Shown here one piece after another: positions 26,837-36,270 of a DNA stretch of 64,000 bases (positions are counted from its first letter, which is position 1; each line of letters opens with the position of its first letter). Under the pieces are notes generated by a model, which saw only the letters and a list, made by a program, of their open reading frames with translations, did not search any database and was not told the origin of the DNA. The DNA comes from an uncultured Bryobacteraceae bacterium (GTDB lineage Bacteria > Acidobacteriota > Terriglobia > Bryobacterales > Bryobacteraceae): assembly GCA_937920635.1 (NCBI GenBank), contig CAKZUE010000022.1:1-64000 (forward strand), written 5' to 3'. The position numbers were made by a program, and so were the translations under genes.

Positions 26837-28069
26837 ATGAGAGGGCAGGAAAGACAGGTGGGGATCGGCGACATCGGCGTCCATGATGTAGCGCAGCGTG
26901 CCGCAGTGGAATCCGAGCTGGCGCGTATCCTGGACAGCGCCCACTTCAAGTCAAGCAAACGGTCTGCGAGGCTGCTTTCTTACGTTGTGAGCGAGACGCT
27001 GGAGGGGCGCGCCGGTGAACTGAAAGAGCGCACGCTGGGCATCAAGCTCTTCGACAAGCCGTCCGACTATCGCACGGACGAGGACGCAAGCGTCCGCGTC
27101 GCCGCAGGCGAGGTGAGGAAACGTCTGGCCCAGTTCTATCTGGAATCCGGCACGGAGGTGGTGAGGATCGATCTGCCCGCCGGATCTTACGTCCCAACTT
27201 TCCAGTTCGTCGCCGAGCCAACCCCTCCCGGGCAGCCCAAACCGCGCCGCAGGTGGCTGCTGATGGCAGGCATGGCGGTGCTGCTGGGGGCGTTTGTTCT
27301 CAGCGTTTTCTCTCTCCGGCCCACGCGGGTCCCGGATCCGGTCGCGGAATTCTGGGCGCCGGTCTTGGCCTCCAAAACTAAGGTTCTGATAGCGCTCGGC
27401 GAGGTCAGGGCCTACGACCTGGTCGGACCAGCCCTCAAGGACTATGAATCCTTGTATGGAACCGGCTGTCCTGATGACGACCCACGATGCCGCATGCGGA
27501 TCAGAGGGCTCGAGCGCATCCGGGCCGGGGTGATCCCGACGGGCGACGCCGCGTCGCTGCTCGGTTTGGTAGAGTTCTTCCTCCAGCGTGGCCTGAGCTA
27601 CCAGGTGAAGTGGGTCAGCGAAACGCATTTCTCCGAACTGCGCGGCCAGCCCACCGTTCTGATAGGCGCCGGTATGAACCGGTGGGCGGAGGTGATGCGC
27701 GGCCAGATCCGCTACGAAATCGGGACCATTCCGGGCAGCGGGTTCGGCGTCATGGACACCCGCAACCCCGGCAAAGTTTTCTGGAGACTCACTTCCCCTT
27801 GGCCGAAACTCGAGGACAAGGTGGACTATGGCATCATCTCCCGCTGGCGGGATCCCGGCACCGGGGCGGTGATGGTGTGCTTGGCCGGGGTTGCGCCGCC
27901 GGGAACGCACGCTGCCGGGGCCTTGGCCACTGACCCGAAGCTGCTGCGCGGCGCCCTGGCCGGCAAGGAAGTCGACTTCAGCAAGCCCAGGGTCGAGATG
28001 GTGTTCGAGGTCAAGGTGGTGGATGGCTCCTTCTGGCAGCCCAGGGTTTTGGCCACCCACGCCGAATGA
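26837..28069 (+). CDS. Membrane-anchored regulator-like protein next to TonB receptor
   Basis: A 410-residue protein in three parts. Residues about 22-105 form a conserved module with the pattern ILDSAHFKSSKRSARLLSYV, LKERTLGIKLFD, DYRTDEDASVRVAAGEVRKRL. In Acidobacteriota this module precedes TPR or other output parts and is thought to be DNA-binding-like. One transmembrane helix lies at about 140-160. A roughly 245-residue C-terminal domain outside the membrane follows, without a name I recognise (VLIALGEVRAYD, VLIGAGMNRW). The layout suggests a one-component or anti-sigma-like sensor controlling the divergent receptor gene. Function inferred from layout. Confidence 0.7.
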   Translation: MRGQERQVGIGDIGVHDVAQRAAVESELARILDSAHFKSSKRSARLLSYVVSETLEGRAGELKERTLGIKLFDKPSDYRTDEDASVRVAAGEVRKRLAQFYLESGTEVVRIDLPAGSYVPTFQFVAEPTPPGQPKPRRRWLLMAGMAVLLGAFVLSVFSLRPTRVPDPVAEFWAPVLASKTKVLIALGEVRAYDLVGPALKDYESLYGTGCPDDDPRCRMRIRGLERIRAGVIPTGDAASLLGLVEFFLQRGLSYQVKWVSETHFSELRGQPTVLIGAGMNRWAEVMRGQIRYEIGTIPGSGFGVMDTRNPGKVFWRLTSPWPKLEDKVDYGIISRWRDPGTGAVMVCLAGVAPPGTHAAGALATDPKLLRGALAGKEVDFSKPRVEMVFEVKVVDGSFWQPRVLATHAE

Positions 28070-28255
28070 ATCCCGTCCGGCCCGGACTCCGGACCGGAAA
28101 CGGCGGGAACTCGACGGGACAGCGGCCAGTGATGAAGGCGAGCTGCGCCTGGAAGCATGAGGATGCAGGCCCCGGATCCGGTGCTGATCGGGGCCGCGGA
28201 CGGAAAAACAAAAAACCGGGGACAGGCCCGCCTGGCACCAGTTTTCGAGGCGCGG

Positions 28256-28287
28256 AAAAAGGGGAATTGTGTTCCTGTCCCCTTTTT
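28256..28287 (-). repeat. Hairpin repeat, copy 2 (inverted); likely terminator
   Basis: A perfect 10-bp stem AAAAAGGGGA/TCCCCTTTTT with the 12-nt loop ATTGTGTTCCTG, the exact complement of the loop in copies 1 and 3. It lies between convergent genes, 10 bp from the stop at 28298. A related but degenerate GGGGACAGGC sequence stands about 40 bp to the left. The rest of 28070-28255 shows no gene. Confidence 0.75.
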
Positions 28288-28297
28288 ACTACTACAA

Positions 28298-29149
28298 TCA
28301 GGCGCCGTGGATCCTGCGGAAGTTGGCGAGGCACTTCTCGACCGCCTCGTAGGGCGGCAGGTCGTGCCCCTCCTGCTCGATCAGGTAAAACTCGACGCCG
28401 CCGACCGACTCCGCCGCCTTGAAGATGTCCTTCCACGGGGAGTCGCCTTCTCCGAACAGGACGCGGTAGCCCTTTTCTTTCGACCACTCCTTGCAGTGGA
28501 TCGACTGCAGGCGGCCGGGATTGGAGCGGATCCAGGCGGCAGGGTCGTTGCCGGTTTCCACGCAAGTGCCCACATCGAGCTGGAGAATCACGGATTTCGG
28601 CGTATTCTTGGCCAGAATTTCCAGCGGTTTTTGCCCCTCGACGGGCCGCCATTCCAGCTGGTGATTGTGAAATCCGACGGCGCAGCCGGATTTGCGGGCG
28701 ATTTCGTCCGCTTTGGTCAAAACATCCGCCACCTTTTTCCAGCCGTCGACGGTCGGCTCCACCTTGCCGGCGCTGGCCATGACGATGTATTTGCTGCCGA
28801 GAGCCTGGTTCCATTCGAGGGTTTTCTGCATATTTTCGGGCAGCAGATTGTTGGAACCGTTGTGAGTGGAGAGGCATTTGACGTCGAGATCATCGAGAAG
28901 CTTGCGCATCTCCTTGATCTGGTCCATGGTCCATCCGATATAGGGCCCGTAGAATTCGACGCACTGGTAGCCCATTTGGGCCACCGTCTTCACAGGCGTG
29001 AAGATGTCTTTCGCCATCTCCTGGCGCACCGAATACATCTCGATGCCGACCAGGGGCTTGGCCGCGCCTAGGGCAGGCAGGGCTGCGGCAGCGCCCGCGG
29101 CGGCGACAAAAGAACGGCGAGTCAGATTCTGGTTCTGCATGACGTACAT
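28298..29149 (-). CDS. Tat-exported sugar phosphate isomerase/epimerase-like TIM barrel
   Basis: A 283-residue protein with a Tat signal (NLTRRSFVAAAG then an alanine-rich stretch, about 1-30) and an AP-endonuclease-2/xylose-isomerase-like barrel. Probable metal ligands lie in VGFHNHQLEW, LQLDVGTC, SIHCKEW and FYLIEQEGHD. Family members act as sugar isomerases, epimerases or, in the periplasm, 3-keto-glycoside lyases/isomerases. It is 77 bp downstream of the BMC-T gene on the same strand. An alternative start MQNQNL three codons in is as likely. Confidence 0.87.
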   Translation of the reverse strand: MYVMQNQNLTRRSFVAAAGAAAALPALGAAKPLVGIEMYSVRQEMAKDIFTPVKTVAQMGYQCVEFYGPYIGWTMDQIKEMRKLLDDLDVKCLSTHNGSNNLLPENMQKTLEWNQALGSKYIVMASAGKVEPTVDGWKKVADVLTKADEIARKSGCAVGFHNHQLEWRPVEGQKPLEILAKNTPKSVILQLDVGTCVETGNDPAAWIRSNPGRLQSIHCKEWSKEKGYRVLFGEGDSPWKDIFKAAESVGGVEFYLIEQEGHDLPPYEAVEKCLANFRRIHGA

Positions 29150-29226
29150 GACGATATCACAAGGATCATGGTTGCGGAGCCGAGACCTGGCTGGAGCACT
29201 CCCTCCGCTGGTTCTGCGCAGCGCGG

Positions 29227-29850
29227 TCAGGACTGCTTCGGCAAAAGGGAGAGCACCGCTTCAGTGGGGCTCGGGATGACGTGCGCGGCGATCAGCTTGC
29301 CCAGACCGTCCACCTTCGCTTTGCCTGCTTCCACCGCCGCGCGCACGGCGGCGACATCGCCTTTGATGACCACGGTGATGTAGCCGCCGCCGAGTTTTTC
29401 CCGCGCCAGCACCTCGACATCGGCCGTCTTGCAAGCCGTGTCGATGGCCTCGAAGACGGCAGTGAAGCCCTGCGTCTCAATCAGTCCCACGGCAAAAGGC
29501 GCCTGTCCCTTCACGGTTGCCTCCCTGTATTGCTCACCGGGCGTGTGCACCACGTCCTGTTCGATGAGCGGATTGTATTCCTGGCCGCCCTGCCAGCCGC
29601 GGCGGCCGCGCGGCTCGGGGTTCGGGATGATGTCGGTGATGCAGGCAACCTGCATCGTTTCGGCAAGCCGGCGGCCGGCCTCAATGGCGGCGCGCACGGC
29701 GCCCAGCGAACCGGTAACCTTCATCATCGCCCCGGCGAGGTCGTTCAGCTCGATCTGGAACAGGTCGACGCCGGCGGTCTTCTCCATCGCGTCGAGAACC
29801 ACCATCGACGGGCTCCAGCCCGCCACCTCGATCAGGCCCAGCGCGTTCAT
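29227..29850 (-). CDS. Bacterial microcompartment shell protein with tandem BMC domains (BMC-T)
   Basis: A 207-residue protein with two BMC domains. Domain 1 (about 2-78) begins ALGLIEVAGWSPSMVVLDAM and contains GSLGAVRAAIEAG. Domain 2 (about 117-204) begins FAVGLIETQGFTAVFEAID and contains GDVAAVRAAVEAG. A 35-residue linker (RGRRGWQGGQEYNPLIEQ and onward) joins them. Tandem BMC proteins form trimers that fit hexagonal shell facets and often carry larger pores. Domain 2 has a glycine-rich pore loop L-G-G-G (153-156), and no cysteine is there, so no pore Fe-S cluster is expected. Its ATG overlaps the stop of the upstream lyase gene (ATGA), so the two are translationally coupled. No BMC-H or BMC-P gene is in the window. 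Confidence 0.92.
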   Translation of the reverse strand: MNALGLIEVAGWSPSMVVLDAMEKTAGVDLFQIELNDLAGAMMKVTGSLGAVRAAIEAGRRLAETMQVACITDIIPNPEPRGRRGWQGGQEYNPLIEQDVVHTPGEQYREATVKGQAPFAVGLIETQGFTAVFEAIDTACKTADVEVLAREKLGGGYITVVIKGDVAAVRAAVEAGKAKVDGLGKLIAAHVIPSPTEAVLSLLPKQS

Positions 29851-30863
29851 TCCAGCATGCCCCTGCGGCGCAGGGTCTCCATCACTTCCACCACCACCTG
29901 TTCGATGCGGTCGCGCGCTGGCTCTCCGGTGCGCGGGGCGCAGCCGGACTCGGGCGGCTCGACGATACCCGTGTCGGCCAGCAGGCACTGGAGCACGCGC
30001 TTCAGCGCCGCGCGGTCGGCCTTTTGCGACGCGCTCTGCGGCTGGCGTCCGCGGCCGAAATGGAACCCGCGCATCTCGGCGCCCGCGCGGAAGCCGTCCG
30101 GGAATTCGAAATTGTTCAGCATCAGATCGAACAGCTCCAGGATGCGGAACTGCATCCGCATAGCCTCCTCAAGCCGCCCGGCGCGGAAGAGATCATAGAG
30201 CTTCCGCATCAGCTCGGGTACGACGTTGGACGCCGCATTGGTGCCGCCGTCGGCGCCTGCCATCATCATCGGCACGAGCACGCAATCCCACCCGGTGAGG
30301 AACGTGAAATCGGGCCGCTGCGGGCGGATGGCAGCGATCATCCGCATCATGAAGGCCACGTCGCCCGAGGAGTCCTTGATGCCCACGATCCGCTCCAGTT
30401 CGCTCAGCCGGCGGATCGTGTTCAAGTCGATGGGGCTGGCAAACAGCGGGATGTTGTACAGCGTGACGTCGATGGGCGAGTGCAGCGCAATCTCGCGGAA
30501 GTACATGTACACCGACTCGGGGCTGAGCCGGTAGTAGATCGGCGAGACGATGGCGACCGCCCGCGCCCCGTAACCGTGGTAAAGCTCGCAGGCGGCGATC
30601 GTTTCGCGCGCATTGGCTTCAGCCGCGCCCGCCAGCACCGGCACGCGCCCGGCGGCTTCTTCACAAGTGATCTTCACGATCAGGCGGCGCTCCTCCACCG
30701 TAAGCCGCGTGAACTCGCCCGTCGAGCCGTTCGGGTACAAGCCATGAACGCCCTTCTCGATCAGCCAGCCGATGAAGCGGCGCAGTTCGGCTTCGTGGAT
30801 CCGGTCGCGCTCGTCAAGCGGCACGAGCATGGGCGTGAAGATGCCCTGGAGTCGCTCAGCCAT
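29847..30863 (-). CDS. DHDPS/NAL-family lyase with putative microcompartment encapsulation peptide
   Basis: A 338-residue protein; the family is usually 290-300. Schiff-base lysine K163 (VGIKDSSGD), tyrosine Y136 (TLYNIP) and the GSTGE loop (46-50) are intact, so an aldolase/lyase acting through a pyruvate-type imine is likely. The arginine that binds the substrate carboxylate in DapA is missing: position 140 is L, versus R140 in the DapA of this window, so it is not a lysine-pathway enzyme. Residues about 300-316 form a Pro/Gly linker and 317-334 (RDRIEQVVVEVMETLRRR) an amphipathic helix with I320, V324, V327/M328 and L331 on one face, as in known encapsulation peptides. The gene overlaps that of the BMC-T shell protein. 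Substrate unknown; a keto-deoxy sugar acid is a fair guess. Confidence 0.88.
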   Translation of the reverse strand: MAERLQGIFTPMLVPLDERDRIHEAELRRFIGWLIEKGVHGLYPNGSTGEFTRLTVEERRLIVKITCEEAAGRVPVLAGAAEANARETIAACELYHGYGARAVAIVSPIYYRLSPESVYMYFREIALHSPIDVTLYNIPLFASPIDLNTIRRLSELERIVGIKDSSGDVAFMMRMIAAIRPQRPDFTFLTGWDCVLVPMMMAGADGGTNAASNVVPELMRKLYDLFRAGRLEEAMRMQFRILELFDLMLNNFEFPDGFRAGAEMRGFHFGRGRQPQSASQKADRAALKRVLQCLLADTGIVEPPESGCAPRTGEPARDRIEQVVVEVMETLRRRGMLE

Positions 30864-30906
30864 GCGTGTACTATCGTTTCACTTCGCAGCCGCCGCGGGC
30901 AACCGC

Positions 30907-31904
30907 TCACGCCAGGCCCAGCGGCCCGGCAGCGTAGGCGCGGCATTCATCCAGAATGCGGTCTTCCAGGGCGAGCGCCTGATCGCGTGACAGCCCGGTA
31001 ACGCGCGGCAACGGCTCGCGCGGCGGGTGGGCGCGCACCAGCCGCAGCATCCTCGCCAGCCGCCGGGCGTCGGGCTGCTCGAAGGTCACCCAGTACTGCT
31101 CCGTCAGGCACGGAATCCTGAGCGGGTCGCGCACCAGCGTGTCCATGGTGAAGCGGACGCCCGGGCGTTTCGAGCGCAGCAGCGGCACGGCGCGCTTCAG
31201 GTCCACGATGCCCTTTCCCAGCGGCACCTCGGACAACAGAAAACCGTCCGCATACTCTTCAACGCCCATGTCCTTGATATGGGTGTTGATCACCCACGGC
31301 GCCAGCGCCTCGATCAGCTCCATCGGCTCGTCGAGCAGCGACAGATTGTTCCCGAAATCGATGCAGGCGCCGAAATATTCGCTCGAGTATTTCCGGAAAA
31401 TCTCCGGCATTTCCTGCGCTGTCCAGTCTTTATGGTTTTCGATTCCGAGAGGCAGCCGGTGCTTTTCCGCCACCGGCACGGCCAGGGCCAGCCGCCGGTG
31501 CGACCGCCGGACGAACTCCTTCCAGTCCTCCATGGACCGGAAGGTCTCGTAACGGCGTCCGGAGAGGCACACGGAGCGGATGCAATCCGCGCCCGCCTCC
31601 TTTCCCGCTTTGACCAGCCGCTCAAAAGGCGCGGGGTCGTCTTCCGGCAGAGGCGCCAGCAGCTCCCAGTACGTTCCGTTTTTCGAGCAGAATTCCCGGA
31701 CGTTTTTCAGATAATCTGGCGTGAAATCTTGAGGCAACGCGGCCTGCACTCCGCCAAATCCTCGCGCGCGGGCCAATTGCAGGAACTCCAGAGCCGTGCG
31801 CGGCGGCCGGCGCACGGCGAAGGAATCCGGCGAGACGCCCATCGTGATCCGCTGCGCCGGAGGCTGCAATGCCGCCGCGGCTGTGACGAGAAACTCGCGC
31901 CGCC

Positions 31905-31908
<4 letters not shown>
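30907..31908 (-). CDS. Tat-exported TIM-barrel isomerase-like protein
   Basis: A 333-residue AP-endonuclease-2-like barrel with a short Tat-type leader (MRRREFLVTAAAA). Probable metal-binding residues are in LGIENHKDW, ACIDFGNNLSL and VINTHIKDMG. It could isomerise, epimerise or eliminate on an oxidised sugar. Its ATG overlaps the stop of the Gfo/Idh gene (ATGA), which argues that the two act on the same substrate. The DHDPS-family gene follows after 43 bp on the same strand. Only weakly similar to the other barrel at 28298. Confidence 0.83.
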
Positions 31909-33263
<1,355 letters not shown>

Positions 33264-33296
33264 ATCCGGAGAGTCTATCACCGCGTGCGGCGTCCG

Positions 33297-34130
33297 TCAG
33301 GACTTGCGGTCATATCCGAGAACGTGCCGCGCCCAGATGTTGCGGTAGCGGACCTTCGTATCGTGGTCCTGAAGCACGAGCGGCTCTTGCGGCCCGTGCG
33401 GCTCGTACGGGCGCACGATGCGATGGGCCATCTGGCCGATGATCTCCTGGTGATGATGCACGAGCACGCCGTTGAAGACGAGAGTGACGAAAGCCGGCTT
33501 GGCCACTTTGCCGCCTTCAAATCGCGGCGCCTCGAAGAAAATGTCGTAGACGTTCCACTCGCCCGGCGCGCGGCACGGGTTCACCATGGGAGGCCACTGG
33601 CCGTAAATGGAGCCCGCCTGCCCGTCGGCGTATGTCGGGTTGTTCCACGAATCCAGCACCTGCATCTCGTACCGGCCCATGATGACGATGCCGGAGTTGC
33701 CGCGCCATTGCGAATCGCCGTCGATCTCGACGGGCGACGCCCACTCGATGTGGAACTGAGCGTCGCCGAATTTTTCGCGGCTGACCAGGTCTCCGGTACC
33801 GCCCACGCACTCCATGTAGCCCTGTTCCACCTTCCAGCGCGGCGGCAGTTCCTTGCCGCGGTCTGCGCCGCGGCCGCGCTGATACCACTGCGAGAGATCC
33901 CTGCCGTCGAACAGCACAATCGCGTCTGAAGGCGGGTCGCCCGGGCGCGCGCCCGGTGTGATGACGGGCGGGCGCGGACGCTCGATGTCATGCACCTTCC
34001 ACGTTTGTCCGGGAAGCTGGGGCGTGTCCGAGTAGCCGAGCGGCGCGGTGCGCCACTGCTTCGCTCCGCTGTTCTGTTGAGCCGCGGCGGGAGCGGCTGC
34101 CGCGGCGGCGAGAAACAGTCTTCTGTCCAT
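33297..34130 (-). CDS. DUF1080 family protein (3-keto-disaccharide hydrolase-like)
   Basis: A 277-residue exported protein, signal peptide about 1-18. The DUF1080 jelly-roll begins IVLFDGRDLSQWYQ, followed by the characteristic FHIEWASP, GNSGIVIMGRYEMQVLDS and EWNVYDIFFEAPRF segments. Some DUF1080 members hydrolyse 3-keto-glycosides made by Gfo/Idh enzymes. The adjacent exported Gfo/Idh gene fits that scheme. Others are only glycan-binding. Confidence 0.9.
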   Translation of the reverse strand: MDRRLFLAAAAAAPAAAQQNSGAKQWRTAPLGYSDTPQLPGQTWKVHDIERPRPPVITPGARPGDPPSDAIVLFDGRDLSQWYQRGRGADRGKELPPRWKVEQGYMECVGGTGDLVSREKFGDAQFHIEWASPVEIDGDSQWRGNSGIVIMGRYEMQVLDSWNNPTYADGQAGSIYGQWPPMVNPCRAPGEWNVYDIFFEAPRFEGGKVAKPAFVTLVFNGVLVHHHQEIIGQMAHRIVRPYEPHGPQEPLVLQDHDTKVRYRNIWARHVLGYDRKS

Positions 34131-34168
34131 GGTGTTCCTGCGAGAGCGAGTCTATCAGAAGCCTCGCG

Positions 34169-35185
34169 TCAGTCGCGCCAGTCCGCCAACCAGATGTTGA
34201 ACTCGTAGCGGCTCTTCGCCTGCCAGTCGGAGGAGAACACGAGCTTTTTGCCGTCGGGCGAAAATTCCGGGAAAGACGCAAAGCCGTCGAACCACGTCAG
34301 CCGCTCGAGTCCTGTGCCGTCCGTGCGGATCCAATACAGCTCGAACTTGCGCCCGTCGCAGTTGTGCAGGTTGGAGGAGAAGACCACGCGTTTGCCGTCG
34401 GGAGTGAAGGTGGGAGCAAACGCCGCACATCCGGTGCGGGTGAGCTGGCGCACGTTTCGTCCATTGGAGTCGCTGATGAAGAGCTCCATCCGCATGGGCT
34501 CGGTCAGGTTCTCTTTCAACAGCTCCTTGTAGCGCCGCATCGCCTCCTGGTTGTCCGGCGCCGTGGCGCGCCAGACGATCCGCTTTCCATCGCGGCTGTA
34601 GACAGCGCCGCCATCGTAGCCCTCACGCCTGGTGATCTGCCGCTTGTTCGAACCGTCCCGCCTCATGCGCCACAGCTCGAGGTCGCCTGACGCGAGCGAT
34701 GTGTAAATGATGTTGCCAGTGCGGAAATTTACGGTCGCTTCCGCGTCATATCCCGGGGAATCCGTGAGTTTCTTTACGATTTTTCCGTCATCCGTGGCCA
34801 GATAAATGTCATAGCCGGGAAAAACGCCCCAGACGTAGCCCTTGCTGCGGTCGGGCGGCGGCGGACAGGCGTCGCCCGCCTCATGCGTCGAAGCGTACAC
34901 GATGTGGCGGTTGTCCGGCAGGAAGTAGCCGCACGTGGTCCTCCCCTTCCCCGTCGAGACCAGCCGTTGATCCGAGCCGTCAGCGTTCATGATGAACATC
35001 TGATCGCAGGCATACGGCGGGCGGGTGGACTGGAAAATCAGCCTCCTGCCGTCCGGGGACCAATAGGCTTCGGCGTTCTGCCCGCCATCGGTGAGCTTCC
35101 GGAGATTGGAGAGATGCGTTCCTTCCGGAGGTTGCTGCGCAAACGCGGCGCCGCATAGACACAGAATTTGTGCAAGCTTTTTCAT
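34169..35185 (-). CDS. Exported PD40/TolB-like beta-propeller
   Basis: A 338-residue protein with a signal peptide (1-16, ending AFAQ) and repeated PD40 propeller strands such as YWSPDGRRLIFQS, YSRDGKRIVWRA, FTPDGKRVVFSS and FSPDGKKLVFSS. Each ends in the usual SPDG(K/R) turn, as in TolB, so about five to six blades are visible. Its role is unknown; propellers of this type often bind peptides or glycans, or form part of exported hydrolases. It lies 38 bp upstream of the DUF1080 gene on the same strand and may be first in that operon. Confidence 0.87.
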   Translation of the reverse strand: MKKLAQILCLCGAAFAQQPPEGTHLSNLRKLTDGGQNAEAYWSPDGRRLIFQSTRPPYACDQMFIMNADGSDQRLVSTGKGRTTCGYFLPDNRHIVYASTHEAGDACPPPPDRSKGYVWGVFPGYDIYLATDDGKIVKKLTDSPGYDAEATVNFRTGNIIYTSLASGDLELWRMRRDGSNKRQITRREGYDGGAVYSRDGKRIVWRATAPDNQEAMRRYKELLKENLTEPMRMELFISDSNGRNVRQLTRTGCAAFAPTFTPDGKRVVFSSNLHNCDGRKFELYWIRTDGTGLERLTWFDGFASFPEFSPDGKKLVFSSDWQAKSRYEFNIWLADWRD

Positions 35186-35219
35186 TGGGAACTCCCAGCC
35201 TGTCTCTTATTATGAAGCC

Positions 35220-36218
35220 TCAGGCGCGGCCTTCAAACAGGTTGCGTCCTTCCACCAGGGCGCGCATCTTGCGGTCGGCCACGTTGCGTTGCAGCATCCA
35301 GAAGCCGCAATCGGGGTGGATGTAGTGGATGCGTTCCTCGCCCAGGGTCTTCGCCGCATGCTCGATCCGCTCAGCGATGAGCGAGGGCGATTCCACCTCG
35401 TTGTCCTTGATGTCCACAACGCCAAGCCCCAGTCCGATCGACGGGTTGAGATCCCGGAACACTCCCAGCTCCGCGTAACCCCGCCGCGCGAACTCCAGCA
35501 CGAAGTGATCCACATGAAGGCCGTTGAGGAACGGCAGCAGATCCCGCCAGAAGCCCTTCTGAATCGTCTGGCCGCCGTAATTGCCGAAACAGATGTGCAT
35601 GGCGCGGGTGACCGGGATCGCATCCAGTACGCGGTTCAGCGCGGGCAGCGCCCATTCGGCGTCTTCCGGATGGCCGCTGATGTTGGCTTCGTCGAGTTGA
35701 ATGACGTCGGCCTGAATCGAGGAAAGCTGCTGCGCCAGCACATCCGCCAGGGCCAGGCACAGCTCGGCGCGCGAGCCATAGTGGCGGTCCGTGAGCACCT
35801 TCGCCAGCATGTGAGGCCCCGTGCAGGTGAACTTCAAAGGCTTCTGCGTCAGGCCCCGCGTGAATTCAAAGTCCCGCGGCAGATTCAGGACGCCCGGCAT
35901 GACGGGGCCGGTGACGATGCCCGCCGGATCGGTCCTGTACGCCACGCCGGCGTCGCGCCGGAACATCTCGATGTCCTCGAGCGAAAACCGGGTGCGGATG
36001 CCGTCCATGCGCGAGATGAAGTAGTCGATCATCCCGTTGGTCTCGGGATGGCTCGGGTCAAAACGGTTCAGTTCGCCGTCGGCCACCACATCGATGCCGG
36101 CCAGCTCCTGCGTCTTCAGGACGACCATCACGGCATCGCGCAGCGTCGTCTTCGACGTGTCGCCCAGCAACCAGTGGGGAACCGGGTAGCTGCCTACCAC
36201 GGTGGTGAGGATGCTCAT
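35220..36218 (-). CDS. MetE C-terminal-domain protein (core methionine synthase-like)
   Basis: A 332-residue protein equivalent to the catalytic C-terminal half of cobalamin-independent methionine synthase, without the N-terminal half. All zinc ligands are present: H208 and C210 (MHICFGNY), E242 (VLEFARRG) and C304 (HPDCGF). It begins ILTTVVGSYPVP like other single-domain members. Such core enzymes methylate homocysteine from other methyl donors or cleave methyl-thio/epoxide adducts. Which applies here is not known. The ATG lies 7 bp downstream of a TACAAT element, suggesting a leaderless mRNA. Confidence 0.85.
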   Translation of the reverse strand: MSILTTVVGSYPVPHWLLGDTSKTTLRDAVMVVLKTQELAGIDVVADGELNRFDPSHPETNGMIDYFISRMDGIRTRFSLEDIEMFRRDAGVAYRTDPAGIVTGPVMPGVLNLPRDFEFTRGLTQKPLKFTCTGPHMLAKVLTDRHYGSRAELCLALADVLAQQLSSIQADVIQLDEANISGHPEDAEWALPALNRVLDAIPVTRAMHICFGNYGGQTIQKGFWRDLLPFLNGLHVDHFVLEFARRGYAELGVFRDLNPSIGLGLGVVDIKDNEVESPSLIAERIEHAAKTLGEERIHYIHPDCGFWMLQRNVADRKMRALVEGRNLFEGRA

Positions 36219-36225
36219 AGGCCGT

Positions 36226-36264
36226 ATTGTAGCGGAACAGACGGAAAAGAAGCTCCGCTACAAT
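36226..36264. promoter_or_regulatory. Back-to-back TCCGCTACAAT promoters in an inverted repeat
   Basis: TGTAGCGGA (36228-36236) and TCCGCTACA (36254-36262) form a perfect 9-bp inverted repeat with 17 bp between. Each arm continues into TACAAT, one reading left toward the MetE-core gene and one reading right toward the glycosyltransferase. The left -10 ends 7 bp before the ATG; the right one ends 6 bp before a TTG in frame with the glycosyltransferase. Both mRNAs would start at or next to the start codon. Confidence 0.55.
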
Positions 36265-36270
36265 GTCAGT

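Noticed and set aside
29847-30863. Second dapA for lysine synthesis
   Set aside because: The substrate arginine is replaced by leucine, the gene is outside the lysine operon that has its own dapA, and the C-terminal tail is unlike DapA.
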